Shown: positions 10,750-20,674, counted from the first letter of the stretch. The stretch is DNA of 64,000 bases from an uncultured Sporosarcina sp. (GCA_948469885.1 CAOKMT010000007.1:35623-99622), one strand, 5' to 3'. The notes: generated by a model not told the origin, from the letters alone. Program-made: numbers and translations.

Positions 10750-11556
10750 ATGAATGCTCTATTGGCGATCAACCCTATCGCATTTTCACTAGGACCGATT
10801 GAAGTCCGGTGGTACGGCATATTAATCGCGACAGGAATAGTACTCGCGTTTCTCGTCGTTCAAAAAGAAATGGTGAAGCGCGGAATGGATCCCGATTTTC
10901 TAACGGACCTACTCATTTGGGCAGTCCCCATATCGATCATAAGTGCGCGCATTTATTATGTTATTTTTATGTGGGATTACTACAAAGACCATACGGGACA
11001 AATCATTCAAATATGGCAAGGGGGCATCGCCATCCACGGGGCACTTATCGGGGCTGTCATCACAGCTTACGTATTTACGAAGAAACGTGGTGTCTCCTTT
11101 TGGAAAACGGCTGATATTGTTGCTCCGGGCTTGTTGATCGGTCAAATCATCGGCCGTTGGGGGAACTTCATGAACCAAGAAGCGCATGGAGGCCCCGTTT
11201 CAGAGCAGTTTTTGGAAACGACGATCATTCCGGATTGGATCATGAAACAAATGACGATTGAAGGTGTCACTTATCACCCGACATTCCTTTACGAATCATT
11301 ATGGAATGTCGTGGCGCTCATTATCATTTTACTGTTACGTAAAGTATCGCTGAAACGAGGAGAAATGTTTCTTTTTTACTTAACATGGTATTCGATCGGA
11401 AGGTTTTTTATCGAGGGGATGCGGACGGACAGTTTATATGGAGGCGTTTTGCGTGCGGCGCAAGTCGTATCGATCGTGACAATTATTGTAGCCGTTTCGC
11501 TGTTTATATATAGACGTTATATAAAGAAAGTGGATGTGAACTATCAGGATGATTGA
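10750..11556 (+). CDS. lgt: Phosphatidylglycerol-prolipoprotein diacylglyceryl transferase
   Basis: Lgt transfers diacylglycerol from phosphatidylglycerol to the lipobox cysteine of prelipoproteins, the first step of lipoprotein maturation in the membrane. The 268-residue protein has about seven membrane segments, the conserved [11 protein letters not shown] around residues 95-105, and the signature [15 protein letters not shown] near 136-150. It starts three bases after hprK, with GGAGAGGAG upstream. The next gene overlaps its end or follows closely. Confidence 0.97.
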   Translation: MNALLAINPIAFSLGPIEVRWYGILIATGIVLAFLVVQKEMVKRGMDPDFLTDLLIWAVPISIISARIYYVIFMWDYYKDHTGQIIQIWQGGIAIHGALIGAVITAYVFTKKRGVSFWKTADIVAPGLLIGQIIGRWGNFMNQEAHGGPVSEQFLETTIIPDWIMKQMTIEGVTYHPTFLYESLWNVVALIIILLLRKVSLKRGEMFLFYLTWYSIGRFFIEGMRTDSLYGGVLRAAQVVSIVTIIVAVSLFIYRRYIKKVDVNYQDD

Positions 11557-11575
11557 GAAAAAAGGGATTAGGGAA

Positions 11576-12520
11576 ATGAGAACGGTTCAAAATGGACTCA
11601 AATCGGGATTGTTGACGACGTGGACCCTTGGGAAAATCATTTTCCCAATTACGTTGCTCGTTGTCATATTGCAACATACGCCCGTATTGCCATGGGTAAT
11701 TGAGCTCGTTGCACCATTCGTGGGTTTGTTCGGGCTGAGCGGCGAGGCGGCAATTCCGCTTGTCCTTGGTAATGCGCTCAATTTATATGCAGCAATCGGT
11801 GGCGTGTTATCACTCGAACTGACGGTGAAAGAAGTGTTCATCATCGCAGTGATGTTGTCGTTTTCTCATAACTTGTTCATCGAAACGGGTGTTGCTTTAA
11901 AAGTGGGCGTAAAATTGTGGATTGTCCTCGTCGTCCGTTTCGGGCTCGCCATCTTGTCGGGCATCGTCATTAACATGCTCTGGCAAGGCGGCGGTGAAAT
12001 CGCACAATACGGCATGGTGTCGACGAGCGCGAATCTACCGGAAGGATGGCTTGAAATTATTTTGCTTGGCATGCAAAAGGCGATTTTGGGCGTACTACAA
12101 CTCGCATTAATCGTCATCCCACTCATGCTGGCGGTTCAGTTTTTAAAGGATCTGAATTATTTACAAGTCATATCGGAAAAGCTTGCACCTATGACCAAAA
12201 TGATCGGTGTAAAGCCGAATGCTTCGATGACGCTTGCGGCAGGACTGGTCATCGGGCTTGCATACGGGGCGGGTGTGATGATTCAAGCGGTGCAAGAAGA
12301 TGGCGTCAGCAAGAAAGATGCAACACTTTCATTCATTTTTCTTGTGGCTTGTCACGCTGTTATTGAAGATACGTTAATCTTCATGCCGCTCGGGATCCCG
12401 ATCTTGCCATTATTGTTAATTCGGATTATTACAGCTTTTGTGCTTACGATTATTGTGGCCTATATTTGGAATCGTTCGGAGATGAGAGAGAAGAAGGAGG
12501 CGCCAATTATAGATGTCTAA
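11576..12520 (+). CDS. yvoD: Nucleoside recognition domain membrane protein YvoD
   Basis: This 314-residue integral membrane protein has two nucleoside-recognition (Gate) domain halves. The first half contains GEAAIPLVLGNALNLYAAIG and the second contains GLVIGLAYGAGVMI and HAVIEDTLIFMPLG. The family is found in spore-forming relatives and has no firmly assigned substrate. I prefer ATG 11576 (MRTVQNGLKSG) because it follows GGGATTAGGGA and matches the usual N-terminus; ATG 11549, overlapping lgt by eight bases, is the alternative. It lies in the hprK operon and overlaps ppaX by eight bases. Confidence 0.8.
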   Translation: MRTVQNGLKSGLLTTWTLGKIIFPITLLVVILQHTPVLPWVIELVAPFVGLFGLSGEAAIPLVLGNALNLYAAIGGVLSLELTVKEVFIIAVMLSFSHNLFIETGVALKVGVKLWIVLVVRFGLAILSGIVINMLWQGGGEIAQYGMVSTSANLPEGWLEIILLGMQKAILGVLQLALIVIPLMLAVQFLKDLNYLQVISEKLAPMTKMIGVKPNASMTLAAGLVIGLAYGAGVMIQAVQEDGVSKKDATLSFIFLVACHAVIEDTLIFMPLGIPILPLLLIRIITAFVLTIIVAYIWNRSEMREKKEAPIIDV

Positions 12521-13166
12521 ACGAATGACAACGTTATTATTTGATTTTGATGGAACATTGATCGATACGAATGAATTGATCATTCAAACATTCCAATATG
12601 TATTGGATAAGTATTATCCGGGAGAGTATGGAAGGGAGGATATACTTCCGTTCTTGGGTCCGACTTTGCATGATACATTCAACTCGATCAACTTGGAAGA
12701 AGCCGAAAAAATGATAAACGATTATAGAACTTGGAATTTTTCAATGCATGATGAACTGGCAAGTGAATTTGACGGTGTTTCGGAAACGCTTCATGCATTG
12801 AAAGAGGAAGGCTTAAAAATGGCGATTGTTTCAACGAAGAGAAGGGATATGGTGATGAAAGGTCTCGATCTTCTTGGCGTGACCGATCTATTCGATGTCG
12901 TCATCGGGTTGGATGATGTGACAAATGCGAAGCCTGATCCCGAGCCTATTGTACTAGCGCTCGATCGCTTAGGGGCGGATAAAGAAGAGGCACTTATGAT
13001 TGGCGATAATTATCATGATATTCTTGGCGGGAAAAATGCGGGTGTCCGGACGGCAGGCGTCGCTTGGACTTCGAAAGGCGAAGCATTTTTACAAACATTT
13101 GAGCCAGACTATATGTTACAACATATATCCGATTTGCTGACGATCGTGAAAGGTGAGGAAGCGTGA
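12513..13166 (+). CDS. ppaX: Pyrophosphatase PpaX (HAD superfamily)
   Basis: PpaX hydrolyses the pyrophosphate released by HprK phosphorylase activity, pulling HPr-Ser-P dephosphorylation forward. The 217-residue HAD protein has motif I FDFDGTLIDTN (10-20), motif II serine in IVSTKR (about 104-109) and motif III/IV KPDPEP...MIGDNYHDI. Family-specific segments PFLGPTLHDTF and DYRTWN support PpaX over other HAD phosphatases. It overlaps both neighbours, yvoD (8 bases) and yvoF (4 bases), so translation is tightly coupled. Confidence 0.93.
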   Translation: MSKRMTTLLFDFDGTLIDTNELIIQTFQYVLDKYYPGEYGREDILPFLGPTLHDTFNSINLEEAEKMINDYRTWNFSMHDELASEFDGVSETLHALKEEGLKMAIVSTKRRDMVMKGLDLLGVTDLFDVVIGLDDVTNAKPDPEPIVLALDRLGADKEEALMIGDNYHDILGGKNAGVRTAGVAWTSKGEAFLQTFEPDYMLQHISDLLTIVKGEEA

Positions 13167-13705
13167 GACGGACGACCAAATATCCGACAAAAGGAAGCGC
13201 AAATTCACTTTGGCATATTTATAAAACAGTTCCTTTTCTTAAAGTGGCGAAAAATTTCGCAGTCATCCAATTATCACGTTACACGCCTTTCGTGGGGGTT
13301 AAAAATTTCCTGTTTCGGACATTCTTGAAAATGGATGTCGGACGGCAAACGTCCTTTGCTCTTATGGCGATGCCGGATGTTATGTTTCCCGAGCGGATTA
13401 AAGTCGGGGTCAATTCAATCATCGGTTATAATACGACAATTTTGGCTCATGAATATTTGATCGATGAATATCGGATTGGCGATGTTATCATCGGCGATCA
13501 TGTATTGATTGGTGCGAATACAACCATTTTACCCGGGGTGGAAATTGGTGATGGGGCCATTGTGTCAGCGGCAACGCTTGTCAATCGCGACATTCCACCT
13601 GGTGTATTTGCAGGTGGCAACCCGGTCAAAATTATTTTCACGAAAGAACAAATGGCCGAACGTAAGCAAAGGGTTGTACATGAAGGAAAAACTGAAAATG
13701 ACTGA
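13163..13705 (+). CDS. yvoF: Acyltransferase YvoF (left-handed beta-helix)
   Basis: This 180-residue protein has hexapeptide repeats in its C-terminal half (GVNSIIGYNTTILAHEYLIDE, IGDHVLIGANTTILPGVEIGDGAIVSA), the left-handed beta-helix typical of trimeric acetyltransferases. The acceptor substrate is unknown. The start is GTG 13163, overlapping the ppaX stop as GTGA, behind GGTGAGGAAG. It is the last gene of the hprK-lgt-yvoD-ppaX-yvoF operon; its stop codon lies inside the -35 region of the next promoter. Confidence 0.85.
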   Translation: MRRTTKYPTKGSANSLWHIYKTVPFLKVAKNFAVIQLSRYTPFVGVKNFLFRTFLKMDVGRQTSFALMAMPDVMFPERIKVGVNSIIGYNTTILAHEYLIDEYRIGDVIIGDHVLIGANTTILPGVEIGDGAIVSAATLVNRDIPPGVFAGGNPVKIIFTKEQMAERKQRVVHEGKTEND

Positions 13706-13729
13706 CATCCATGCGCTATATGTTATAAT
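13702..13729 (+). promoter_or_regulatory. SigA promoter of yvcD, overlapping the yvoF stop codon
   Basis: The -35 box CTGACA (13702-13707), a 16-base spacer and the -10 box TATAAT (13724-13729) are joined by an extended TGT just before the -10. The predicted start near 13736 lies only a few bases before a strong hairpin. Confidence 0.7.
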
Positions 13730-13741
13730 GGGCATAATTAA

Positions 13742-13776
13742 GAGAAGGAACGTTCGACGTTCCTTCTCGCATTTTT
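13742..13776 (+). terminator. Perfect 12-bp hairpin with T-run between yvoF and yvcD
   Basis: GAGAAGGAACGT and ACGTTCCTTCTC flank a three-base loop (TCG), followed by GCATTTTT. It can terminate the hprK operon. It would also form the 5' end of any transcript from the promoter at 13702 and lies immediately before the yvcD ribosome-binding site. Confidence 0.85.
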
Positions 13777-13789
13777 CGGGGGAATATGA

Positions 13790-15316
13790 TTGAATAACAA
13801 ACGTGTAAAAAATGATGACAGAAAAGTGATATCATTCATTCCAAATGGAGAATTTTATTATAAAAAAGCGCTGCAAGCAATGGAAAAAGATAGCTTGAAG
13901 GATGCGCATAAGTATTTAAAAAGAGCGACAGAGCTTAGCCCGAATGACCCGCTTATTTTAATGCAATATGGTGTCTTACTCATGGAGGAAGGGCAATTTC
14001 ATGATGCCCATAAGTTTCTGACTTCCGCATATTCGCTCAACCCGGACACAACAGAAACGGTTTTTTATTTGGCGGAAGTGCATGCGCACCTTGGTCTTTT
14101 ACGGGATGCGAAGTTTTACGCGGAAAAGTATATTGCCTTGAATCCCGAAGGACCATTCGGGGACGAGTCGATGGAAATTATAGATTTTGCCGAACAGCAA
14201 GATGCGCTACGGGAAGAAGACGAAGAACAAGACGAAGAAGCGTATTACTTACAAGAGAAAGCACGCCATTACATGGAAACAGGAAAGTTCAATGAGGCGG
14301 TGGAGCTGCTTGAATCCATCATCACCGATTATCCGGATTTTTGGGCTGCCTATAATAACTTGGCACTTGCTTACTTTTACATCGGTGAAACGGAACAAGC
14401 GAGTGCGCTTCTTCGGGAAGTTCTCGAAAACAATAAAGGCAATTTGCATGCATTATGTAACCTTGCCATCTTTTATTATTACGAGGAAAAAGATGCGGAA
14501 TTGCAATCACTGCTCGCATTACTTATGAAAATCAAGCCATACTTGAAAGAACATCGCTATAAACTCGGAGCTACTTTCGCCTTGATCGGTAAGCATAAAG
14601 AAGCGTTCAATTGGCTGATCAGTCTTCAAAAACACGGCTTTGATGGGGATGCGGGCTTTTATTATTGGCTTTCCCATTCCGCGTATTTTACCGGACATGA
14701 AGCAATTGCCCACTCTGCTTTTGCTAAACTGATCGAAATCGATCCGACAAAAGAAGGGTACGAGCCTTGGCTTGATATCGAAGGGGAAATTGAACCGGAT
14801 TCCGTTGAGCAAGATCGTGACTTTTTACTTGGGAAAATTGGCAATACGTATCGAAGCGAGCGGATGCTCGGTTTTTATTTGCTTGGAAAATCGGGACATC
14901 AGCAAGAAATTATTTCTCATCCTTCGTATATTGATGTCGAGAAGTTAAGCTTATTGGAAAAATTGTTTTTGGCGAGTGGCTTACGGTATCAATTGACGGC
15001 TGAAACCGAATTTGACCAATCTTTCGAACGTGCTTTAGAAACGACAGAGCTTCTGTACGAGCAATATTGCCCGTTAAATTATGAAGCGACCCACTTGTTC
15101 CAAATGTGGTTCTCAATTTGTGAAAGTGGGCTAACCCGTGAATATGGCTTTCCAAATCCGCCAGCACTCGCTTCAGCAGCGGATTATATGTTTCAATCTG
15201 CCAGGTATTCAGGTGTTACTAAAAAAGCCATTGCAGAAAAGTACGGGATTTCGGTGCCGACATTGACAAAGTATGTGAGCGAACTTGTCGAGTACTTACC
15301 CCATCTTGATACGTGA
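13790..15316 (+). CDS. yvcD: Tetratricopeptide repeat protein YvcD-like
   Basis: The 508-residue protein has TPR units from about residue 18 to 290 (ALQAMEKDSLKDAHKYLKRATELSPNDP, then MQYGVLLMEEGQFHDAHKFL). It has an acidic low-complexity patch (REEDEEQDEEAYY) near 140 and a C-terminal helix-turn-helix-like segment (TKKAIAEKYGISVPTLTKYVSEL, about 476-498). The position before trxB equals B. subtilis yvcD. The start is TTG 13790, with GGGGGA seven bases before it; no better ATG exists. TPRs suggest a protein-protein scaffold, and the C-terminal HTH hints at nucleic-acid binding; neither is proven. Confidence 0.8.
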   Translation: MNNKRVKNDDRKVISFIPNGEFYYKKALQAMEKDSLKDAHKYLKRATELSPNDPLILMQYGVLLMEEGQFHDAHKFLTSAYSLNPDTTETVFYLAEVHAHLGLLRDAKFYAEKYIALNPEGPFGDESMEIIDFAEQQDALREEDEEQDEEAYYLQEKARHYMETGKFNEAVELLESIITDYPDFWAAYNNLALAYFYIGETEQASALLREVLENNKGNLHALCNLAIFYYYEEKDAELQSLLALLMKIKPYLKEHRYKLGATFALIGKHKEAFNWLISLQKHGFDGDAGFYYWLSHSAYFTGHEAIAHSAFAKLIEIDPTKEGYEPWLDIEGEIEPDSVEQDRDFLLGKIGNTYRSERMLGFYLLGKSGHQQEIISHPSYIDVEKLSLLEKLFLASGLRYQLTAETEFDQSFERALETTELLYEQYCPLNYEATHLFQMWFSICESGLTREYGFPNPPALASAADYMFQSARYSGVTKKAIAEKYGISVPTLTKYVSELVEYLPHLDT

Positions 15317-15385
15317 AAGTTGTCGAACGGTGACAATGGTAAGCAGGAAAGTTGATGGAGATAACGGGATCTTATAAGATTTGGT

Positions 15386-15442
15386 AGAAGTTAACGTCAT
15401 TCAGCAAATTCTGAACGCGATTACGCGGAGGCGTAATTGATT
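15386..15442 (+). repeat. Partial dispersed repeat (palindrome module) before trxB
   Basis: The segment contains TTAACGTCATTCAGCA, reminiscent of the repeat start. It ends with the palindrome whose arms are GCGATTACGC and GGCGTAATTG, as at the 3' ends of repeat copies A-D. The palindrome directly abuts the trxB Shine-Dalgarno AGGAGGA. Confidence 0.5.
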
Positions 15443-15444
15443 AG

Positions 15445-16407
<963 letters not shown>

Positions 16408-16439
16408 TGTAAACAATCCTTAATATTTGTGTAATCGTA

Positions 16440-16467
16440 TTGCAACTTTGAAAAGGTATGATATAAA
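16440..16467 (+). promoter_or_regulatory. Promoter-like element between trxB and its terminator
   Basis: TTGCAA (16440-16445), a 16-base spacer and TATAAA (16462-16467) are supported by an extended TGA before the -10. Transcription from here would meet the terminator at 16508 after about 75 nucleotides, so it could drive a small RNA. Confidence 0.4.
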
Positions 16468-16507
16468 AGAATATCATGAAGATCCCCCTTTTTGATAGAG
16501 CAAGCGC

Positions 16508-16549
16508 AAAAAGCCATCTACCGGTATATCCGGCAGGTGGCTTTTTGTT
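16508..16549 (+). terminator. Rho-independent terminator after trxB
   Basis: The stem AAAAAGCCATCTACCGG pairs with CCGGCAGGTGGCTTTTT around a TATAT loop and carries A- and T-tracts on both sides, so it could act in both directions. Confidence 0.88.
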
Positions 16550-16572
16550 GTGAAAACAGAAATTACCTTCCG

Positions 16573-16916
16573 CGCTCAAAAGATGTGTTTCGGCGCCTAA
16601 AGAATACGTTTCGGCGCCCAAAGAGGGGTGTATCGCGCCCAAAGAATGTGTTTCGGCGCCCAAAGAGGCATGTTCCACGCCCAAAAGCTGCGTTTCGGCG
16701 CCTAAAGAGGGGTGTATCGCGCCCAAAAGCTGCGTCTCGGCGCACAAAGAGACGTGTTCCACGCCCAAAAGCTGCGTTTCGTCGCCCAAAGAGCCATGTA
16801 TCGCGCCCAAAGAATGGGTGTCGGCGCCCAAAGAGACATGTTCCACGCCCAAAGAATGTGTTCCAGCGCCCAAAGGAACTCTTTCCGCACCCAAACTCTG
16901 CATCTACCGCCTAAAC
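16573..16916. repeat. Tandem array, about 17 units of exactly 21 bp
   Basis: The unit consensus is CGCCCAAAGAATGTGTTTCGG; core starts fall at 16573, 16594, 16615, 16636, 16657, 16678, 16699, 16720, 16741 and so on to about 16909. Units alternate among TTTCGG, TATCGC and TTCCAC endings. Because 21 is a multiple of three, several frames stay open on both strands, but no ribosome-binding site supports translation. The reverse-complement unit (GGGCGCCGAAAC / GGGCGTGGAAC) resembles the array at 31310. Confidence 0.9.
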
Positions 16917-17045
16917 AAACGAGTTCGTTCTGCACTAAAATGGAAGATAGGGTCCACTGGAAAAAGCTTTATGCTTTTCTAATGACGTTTTGAGCCGATA
17001 AGATGTATAATAAAGTTAGTGTGTAAAAAAAGTGGGGATGCTAAG

Positions 17046-17519
17046 ATGCAAAGAATCGCAAATTTACTCGTAGTGAAAGACCATCAAGTATTATTGTTGA
17101 AAAAACCACGGCGGGGCTGGTATGTGGCGCCGGGTGGGAAGATGGACCCTGGCGAATCTATTTATGAAGCCGCAGTACGGGAATTTACAGAAGAAACAGG
17201 AGCCATTCCGATCAAGCCGCATTTAAAGGGCGTCTATACAATGGTTATACAAGATGAAACCGATTATACCATTCAGGATGAATGGATGTTATATACATTT
17301 GTTGCACATGATTTCGAAGGAACGCCATTTGAAACGACCGTTGAAGGGGAACTTGAGTGGCATCCTATTGAGAGTTTAAAAACACTTCCAATGGCGGAAG
17401 GAGATCGGACGAATTTACTTTTCGCAGTTTCAAAAAACGGCTTGCAGTACGGAACTTTCCATTACACAGAACAGTTCAAACTGTTAAGCGAAGAAATTCA
17501 AAATTCCGTGGAAGGGTGA
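17046..17519 (+). CDS. yvcI: Nudix hydrolase YvcI
   Basis: This 157-residue Nudix hydrolase acts on a nucleoside diphosphate linked to another moiety. Its Nudix box GGKMDPGESIYEAAVREFTEETGA (about 29-52) has all conserved residues G-x5-E-x7-R-E-x-x-E-E-x-G. Closest relatives in this position are YvcI proteins, recently described as RNA-decapping or pyrophosphatase-like enzymes in some species; the substrate here is unknown. ATG 17046 is chosen over GTG 17019 because GTGGGG lies between them. It is the first gene of the yvcI-rapZ-yvcK-whiA-crh operon, seven bases before rapZ. Confidence 0.88.
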   Translation: MQRIANLLVVKDHQVLLLKKPRRGWYVAPGGKMDPGESIYEAAVREFTEETGAIPIKPHLKGVYTMVIQDETDYTIQDEWMLYTFVAHDFEGTPFETTVEGELEWHPIESLKTLPMAEGDRTNLLFAVSKNGLQYGTFHYTEQFKLLSEEIQNSVEG

Positions 17520-17525
17520 GGGGCA

Positions 17526-18416
17526 ATGACAGACAAAAATTCGAAGAATGATGATGTAGAATTAGTCATTATCACGGGAATGTCCGGAGCTGGTAAAACG
17601 GTTGCCATGCAAAGTTTTGAAGATCTTGGCTTTTACTGTATCGATAATTTACCGCCTGAATTGCTCGTCACATTCCTTGACTTAATGATCAAGTCCCATA
17701 ATCGGATGAAACGTATCGTGGCGGTTATGGACACACGCGGCGGCGATCTTTTTGATTCGTTAATCGGAGCGCTTGATGATTTACTTCGGATGGAAGGTGT
17801 ATCGTCTCGTATTTTGTTCTTGGAGGCGAACGACGAAACACTGGTCAGACGTTATAAGGAAAGTAGACGGTCACATCCCCTATCGCCTGGAGGATTATTG
17901 CTTGAAGGAATTCGGAAAGAACGACATCTGCTATCAGAGTTGAAAGGCCGTGCTCGCTCGATTTACAATACATCAGACCAGCATCCACGGGAGTTACGCG
18001 AAAAAATCATTGCCGAATTTTCGACGAGTACGGATGACGTTTTCACTGTGAATTTCTTATCCTTCGGTTTTAAACATGGTATGCCAATCGATGCGGATGT
18101 CGTGTTTGATGTAAGATTTTTGCCGAATCCCTTTTATATTAAAGAGTTAAAGCCGAAAACGGGTCTTGAAAAAGAAGTGTCGAGCTATGTGTTGAAATGG
18201 GGAGAGACACAAATGCTGATCGATAAACTGACGGACTTATTCAAATTCCTTATTCCGCAGTATAAAAATGAAGGGAAATCGCAAGTTGTCATTGCGTTTG
18301 GCTGTACGGGCGGTCAGCACCGCTCTGTCACCCTTGCCGAATTTTTCGGCGAGCGATTTCACGATGAATACCGGACGTTTATCACCCATAGGGATATAAA
18401 AAAGAAAAGGAGCTGA
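17526..18416 (+). CDS. rapZ: RNase adapter RapZ / nucleotide-binding protein YvcJ
   Basis: This is a 296-residue P-loop protein of the RapZ/YvcJ family. Walker [11 protein letters not shown] is at residues 18-27, followed by [12 protein letters not shown] and a Walker B-like region. The conserved C-terminal domain includes [13 protein letters not shown] and [10 protein letters not shown]. In Gram-negative bacteria RapZ senses glucosamine-6-phosphate precursors and controls GlmS; in Bacillus YvcJ hydrolyses GTP and affects competence. It is adjacent to yvcK, which shares the cell-wall precursor theme. Confidence 0.95.
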   Translation: MTDKNSKNDDVELVIITGMSGAGKTVAMQSFEDLGFYCIDNLPPELLVTFLDLMIKSHNRMKRIVAVMDTRGGDLFDSLIGALDDLLRMEGVSSRILFLEANDETLVRRYKESRRSHPLSPGGLLLEGIRKERHLLSELKGRARSIYNTSDQHPRELREKIIAEFSTSTDDVFTVNFLSFGFKHGMPIDADVVFDVRFLPNPFYIKELKPKTGLEKEVSSYVLKWGETQMLIDKLTDLFKFLIPQYKNEGKSQVVIAFGCTGGQHRSVTLAEFFGERFHDEYRTFITHRDIKKKRS

Positions 18417-18417
18417 C

Positions 18418-19389
18418 ATGATGTTGCGCTCCGATACGATGAAGAAAATCGTCATTTTTGGCGGGGGTACAGGTCTTGCGACATTGGTTCGGGGGCTTAA
18501 ACAGTTTCCCGTCGATATTACGGCCGTCGTCACTGTTGCTGATGATGGGGGGAGTTCAGGAAGGTTATTGGATGAATATGATATTCCGCCTCCCGGAGAT
18601 GTGCGGAATGTGATGGCAGCGCTTTCGGATGTAGAGCCACTTATCGAGAAAATGTTCCAATACAGATTTGCGAGTTCAGAAGACTTGAAAGGTCACTCGC
18701 TCGGTAATTTGATGTTGGCTGCATTGACGAATATTACAGGTGACTTTGCGCGGGCTGTTGAAATGATGAGTTATATTTTAAACATAAAAGGAAGAGTCTT
18801 ACCCGCTGCAAATCAACGCATTACATTACATGCGGAACTGGAAGATGGCACGATTGTGACGGGGGAATCCAAAATACCTGTCTACGGGCGCAGGATCCGG
18901 GAAGTGTATTTGTCGCCACAAGAAGTTGAACCGTTGCCGGAAACGGTGGAAGCGATTACGAGTGCGGATTTGATCGTATTTGGACCGGGGAGCTTGTATA
19001 CGAGTATTTTACCGACAATTCTTGTGCCTGCGATTCGTGAAGCGGTCTTGACATGTACTGCTAAAAAGGTGTACATTTGCAATTTGACAACGCAAGCGGG
19101 CGAAACTTTGGAATATACAGCTTCCGAGCATGTGCAAGCGTTGTATGACCATGCGGGTGAAGCGTTTATCGATACAGTATTATTGAATGACGCAGATTTT
19201 TCGTCCTTATTGGACGGTGACAGTGCCGAGCATTGGCCGCGACCTGTCAAGCATGATTTGGACATTTTGCAAACGTTGGTCTCTGAAATTGTGTTAAAAG
19301 ATATCGCCGTCATTGTCGATGGACATATACGACATCAATCGGAAAAGGTAGCGACATGGCTCATCGAATATATGGAGAACACACGCTAA
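18418..19389 (+). CDS. yvcK: Gluconeogenesis/cell-wall factor YvcK (GlmR, MgfK)
   Basis: This 323-residue member of the CofD/YvcK family has the nucleotide-sugar binding N-terminus IFGGGTGLATLVRGL, then VTVADDGGSSGRL and PPGDVRN. In B. subtilis the protein binds UDP-GlcNAc, is required for growth on gluconeogenic carbon sources and stimulates GlmS. The conserved GPGSLYTSILP segment is present around residue 195. It starts one base after the rapZ stop behind GGAG. Functional grouping with rapZ and with crh fits carbon-state control of envelope synthesis. Confidence 0.94.
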   Translation: MMLRSDTMKKIVIFGGGTGLATLVRGLKQFPVDITAVVTVADDGGSSGRLLDEYDIPPPGDVRNVMAALSDVEPLIEKMFQYRFASSEDLKGHSLGNLMLAALTNITGDFARAVEMMSYILNIKGRVLPAANQRITLHAELEDGTIVTGESKIPVYGRRIREVYLSPQEVEPLPETVEAITSADLIVFGPGSLYTSILPTILVPAIREAVLTCTAKKVYICNLTTQAGETLEYTASEHVQALYDHAGEAFIDTVLLNDADFSSLLDGDSAEHWPRPVKHDLDILQTLVSEIVLKDIAVIVDGHIRHQSEKVATWLIEYMENTR

Positions 19390-19424
19390 AAGGAACGTAA
19401 ATACGAAAAGGAAGGAGGGTTATC

Positions 19425-20375
19425 ATGTCGTCGTTCGCATCAAGAACTAAAAAGGAAATTACCCAAATCGAAGCGGATGATTGCTGTACAAGAGCTGAAG
19501 TGGCCGCTTTTATCCGTATGAATGGGGCCTTGTCTTTTTCAAATAAGAAAATGAGCTTGGACGTTCAAACTGAAAATGCAGCTATTGCTAGGCGGCTGTA
19601 TTCAAACTTGAAACGTTTGTATCCATATAAAATTGAATTGCTCGTCAGGAAAAAAATGCGTTTAAAGAAAAACAACGTATATATTTGTAGAATACGGGAT
19701 GGCGCAAAGCCATTACTTAAAGATTTGTGCATACTGACAGGTAATTTTGAGTTTAAAAATGAAATTTCACCTGATTTGATACGAGACACATGTTGTGAGC
19801 ACGCCTATTTACGTGGTGCGTATCTCGCGGGCGGTTCGGTCAATAATCCAGAAACCTCTTCCTACCATTTGGAAGTATTTTCGATTTATAAAGAGCATAG
19901 TTTAGCACTCATGGACTTGATGAATAAGTACCATTTGAACGCGAAATCGATTGAACGGAAAAATGGGTATATTACTTATATAAAAGAAGCAGAAAAAATA
20001 TCGGATTTTTTGGGCATTGTCGGTGCGCATGTAGGACTTATGAAGTTTGAAGATGTCCGTATTTTGCGGGATATGCGAAATAGCGTCAATCGACTTGTTA
20101 ATTGCGAGACAGCAAATTTGAATAAGACGATCGGGGCGGCACAACGTCAAGTCGGGAATATTATGTTTATCGACAAAATGATCGGGCTCGATCAATTGCC
20201 TGAAAGATTGCAGGAAGTGGCACGCCTACGAATAGAGCATCAAGATATTACCTTGAAAGAATTGGGAGAACTTGTTTCCGGTGTAACGGTCAGTAAATCG
20301 GGCGTTAACCACCGCATGAGAAAAATAGAGGAAATCGCAGAAAATCTCCGTAATGGAGGAGTCGGCATTAAATAA
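19425..20375 (+). CDS. whiA: DNA-binding protein WhiA
   Basis: WhiA is a 316-residue protein with an N-terminal LAGLIDADG-like fold ([36 protein letters not shown]) that lacks endonuclease residues. Its C-terminal helix-turn-helix is [29 protein letters not shown]. It influences cell division and chromosome segregation in Bacillus and sporulation in Streptomyces. AAGGAGGG precedes ATG 19425 by seven bases. The order yvcK-whiA-crh is conserved. Confidence 0.96.
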   Translation: MSSFASRTKKEITQIEADDCCTRAEVAAFIRMNGALSFSNKKMSLDVQTENAAIARRLYSNLKRLYPYKIELLVRKKMRLKKNNVYICRIRDGAKPLLKDLCILTGNFEFKNEISPDLIRDTCCEHAYLRGAYLAGGSVNNPETSSYHLEVFSIYKEHSLALMDLMNKYHLNAKSIERKNGYITYIKEAEKISDFLGIVGAHVGLMKFEDVRILRDMRNSVNRLVNCETANLNKTIGAAQRQVGNIMFIDKMIGLDQLPERLQEVARLRIEHQDITLKELGELVSGVTVSKSGVNHRMRKIEEIAENLRNGGVGIK

Positions 20376-20406
20376 AGCAGCGTGCAAAAAAGGAGTCGGT
20401 TGTGGC

Positions 20407-20664
20407 ATGGCAGAGAAAACAGTAGAAGTGAAGATGAAACCTGGACTGCAAGCACGTCAAGCGGCGTTGTTCGTCCAAGAAGCAAATCGGTTTACAGCGG
20501 ATATCTTTTTGAAAAAAGATGACCGCCAAGTGAATGCAAAAAGCATCATGGGCATTATGAGTCTTGCGATTGCCCGTGGCACGTCCATTACGCTTATTGC
20601 AAAGGGCAACGACGAAGAGCAAGCGATTGCATCATTGTCCACGCTCGTGCAAAAAGAAAATTAA
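20407..20664 (+). CDS. crh: Catabolite repression HPr-like protein Crh
   Basis: Crh is an 85-residue HPr paralogue that acts with CcpA when phosphorylated on Ser46 by HprK. The sequence shows GLQARQAALF where HPr has the phosphorylatable His15: glutamine replaces it, so the protein cannot join the PTS phosphorelay. The Ser46 region KSIMGIMSLA is intact. ATG 20407 gives exactly the family length; an upstream in-frame start at 20353 would overlap whiA and add an unrelated N-terminus. AAGGAG lies 11 bases upstream. Confidence 0.95.
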   Translation: MAEKTVEVKMKPGLQARQAALFVQEANRFTADIFLKKDDRQVNAKSIMGIMSLAIARGTSITLIAKGNDEEQAIASLSTLVQKEN

Positions 20665-20674
20665 AAATACATCG

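Noticed and set aside
16492-16914. Long open frames across the 21-bp array as Arg/Lys/Pro-repeat proteins
   Set aside because: The period is a multiple of three, so frames stay open on both strands by chance; there is no ribosome-binding site and a terminator lies inside the start.
16573-16916. Regular short repeats as a CRISPR array
   Set aside because: The period is only 21 bp, the repeat fills the unit with no unique spacers, and no cas genes are present.
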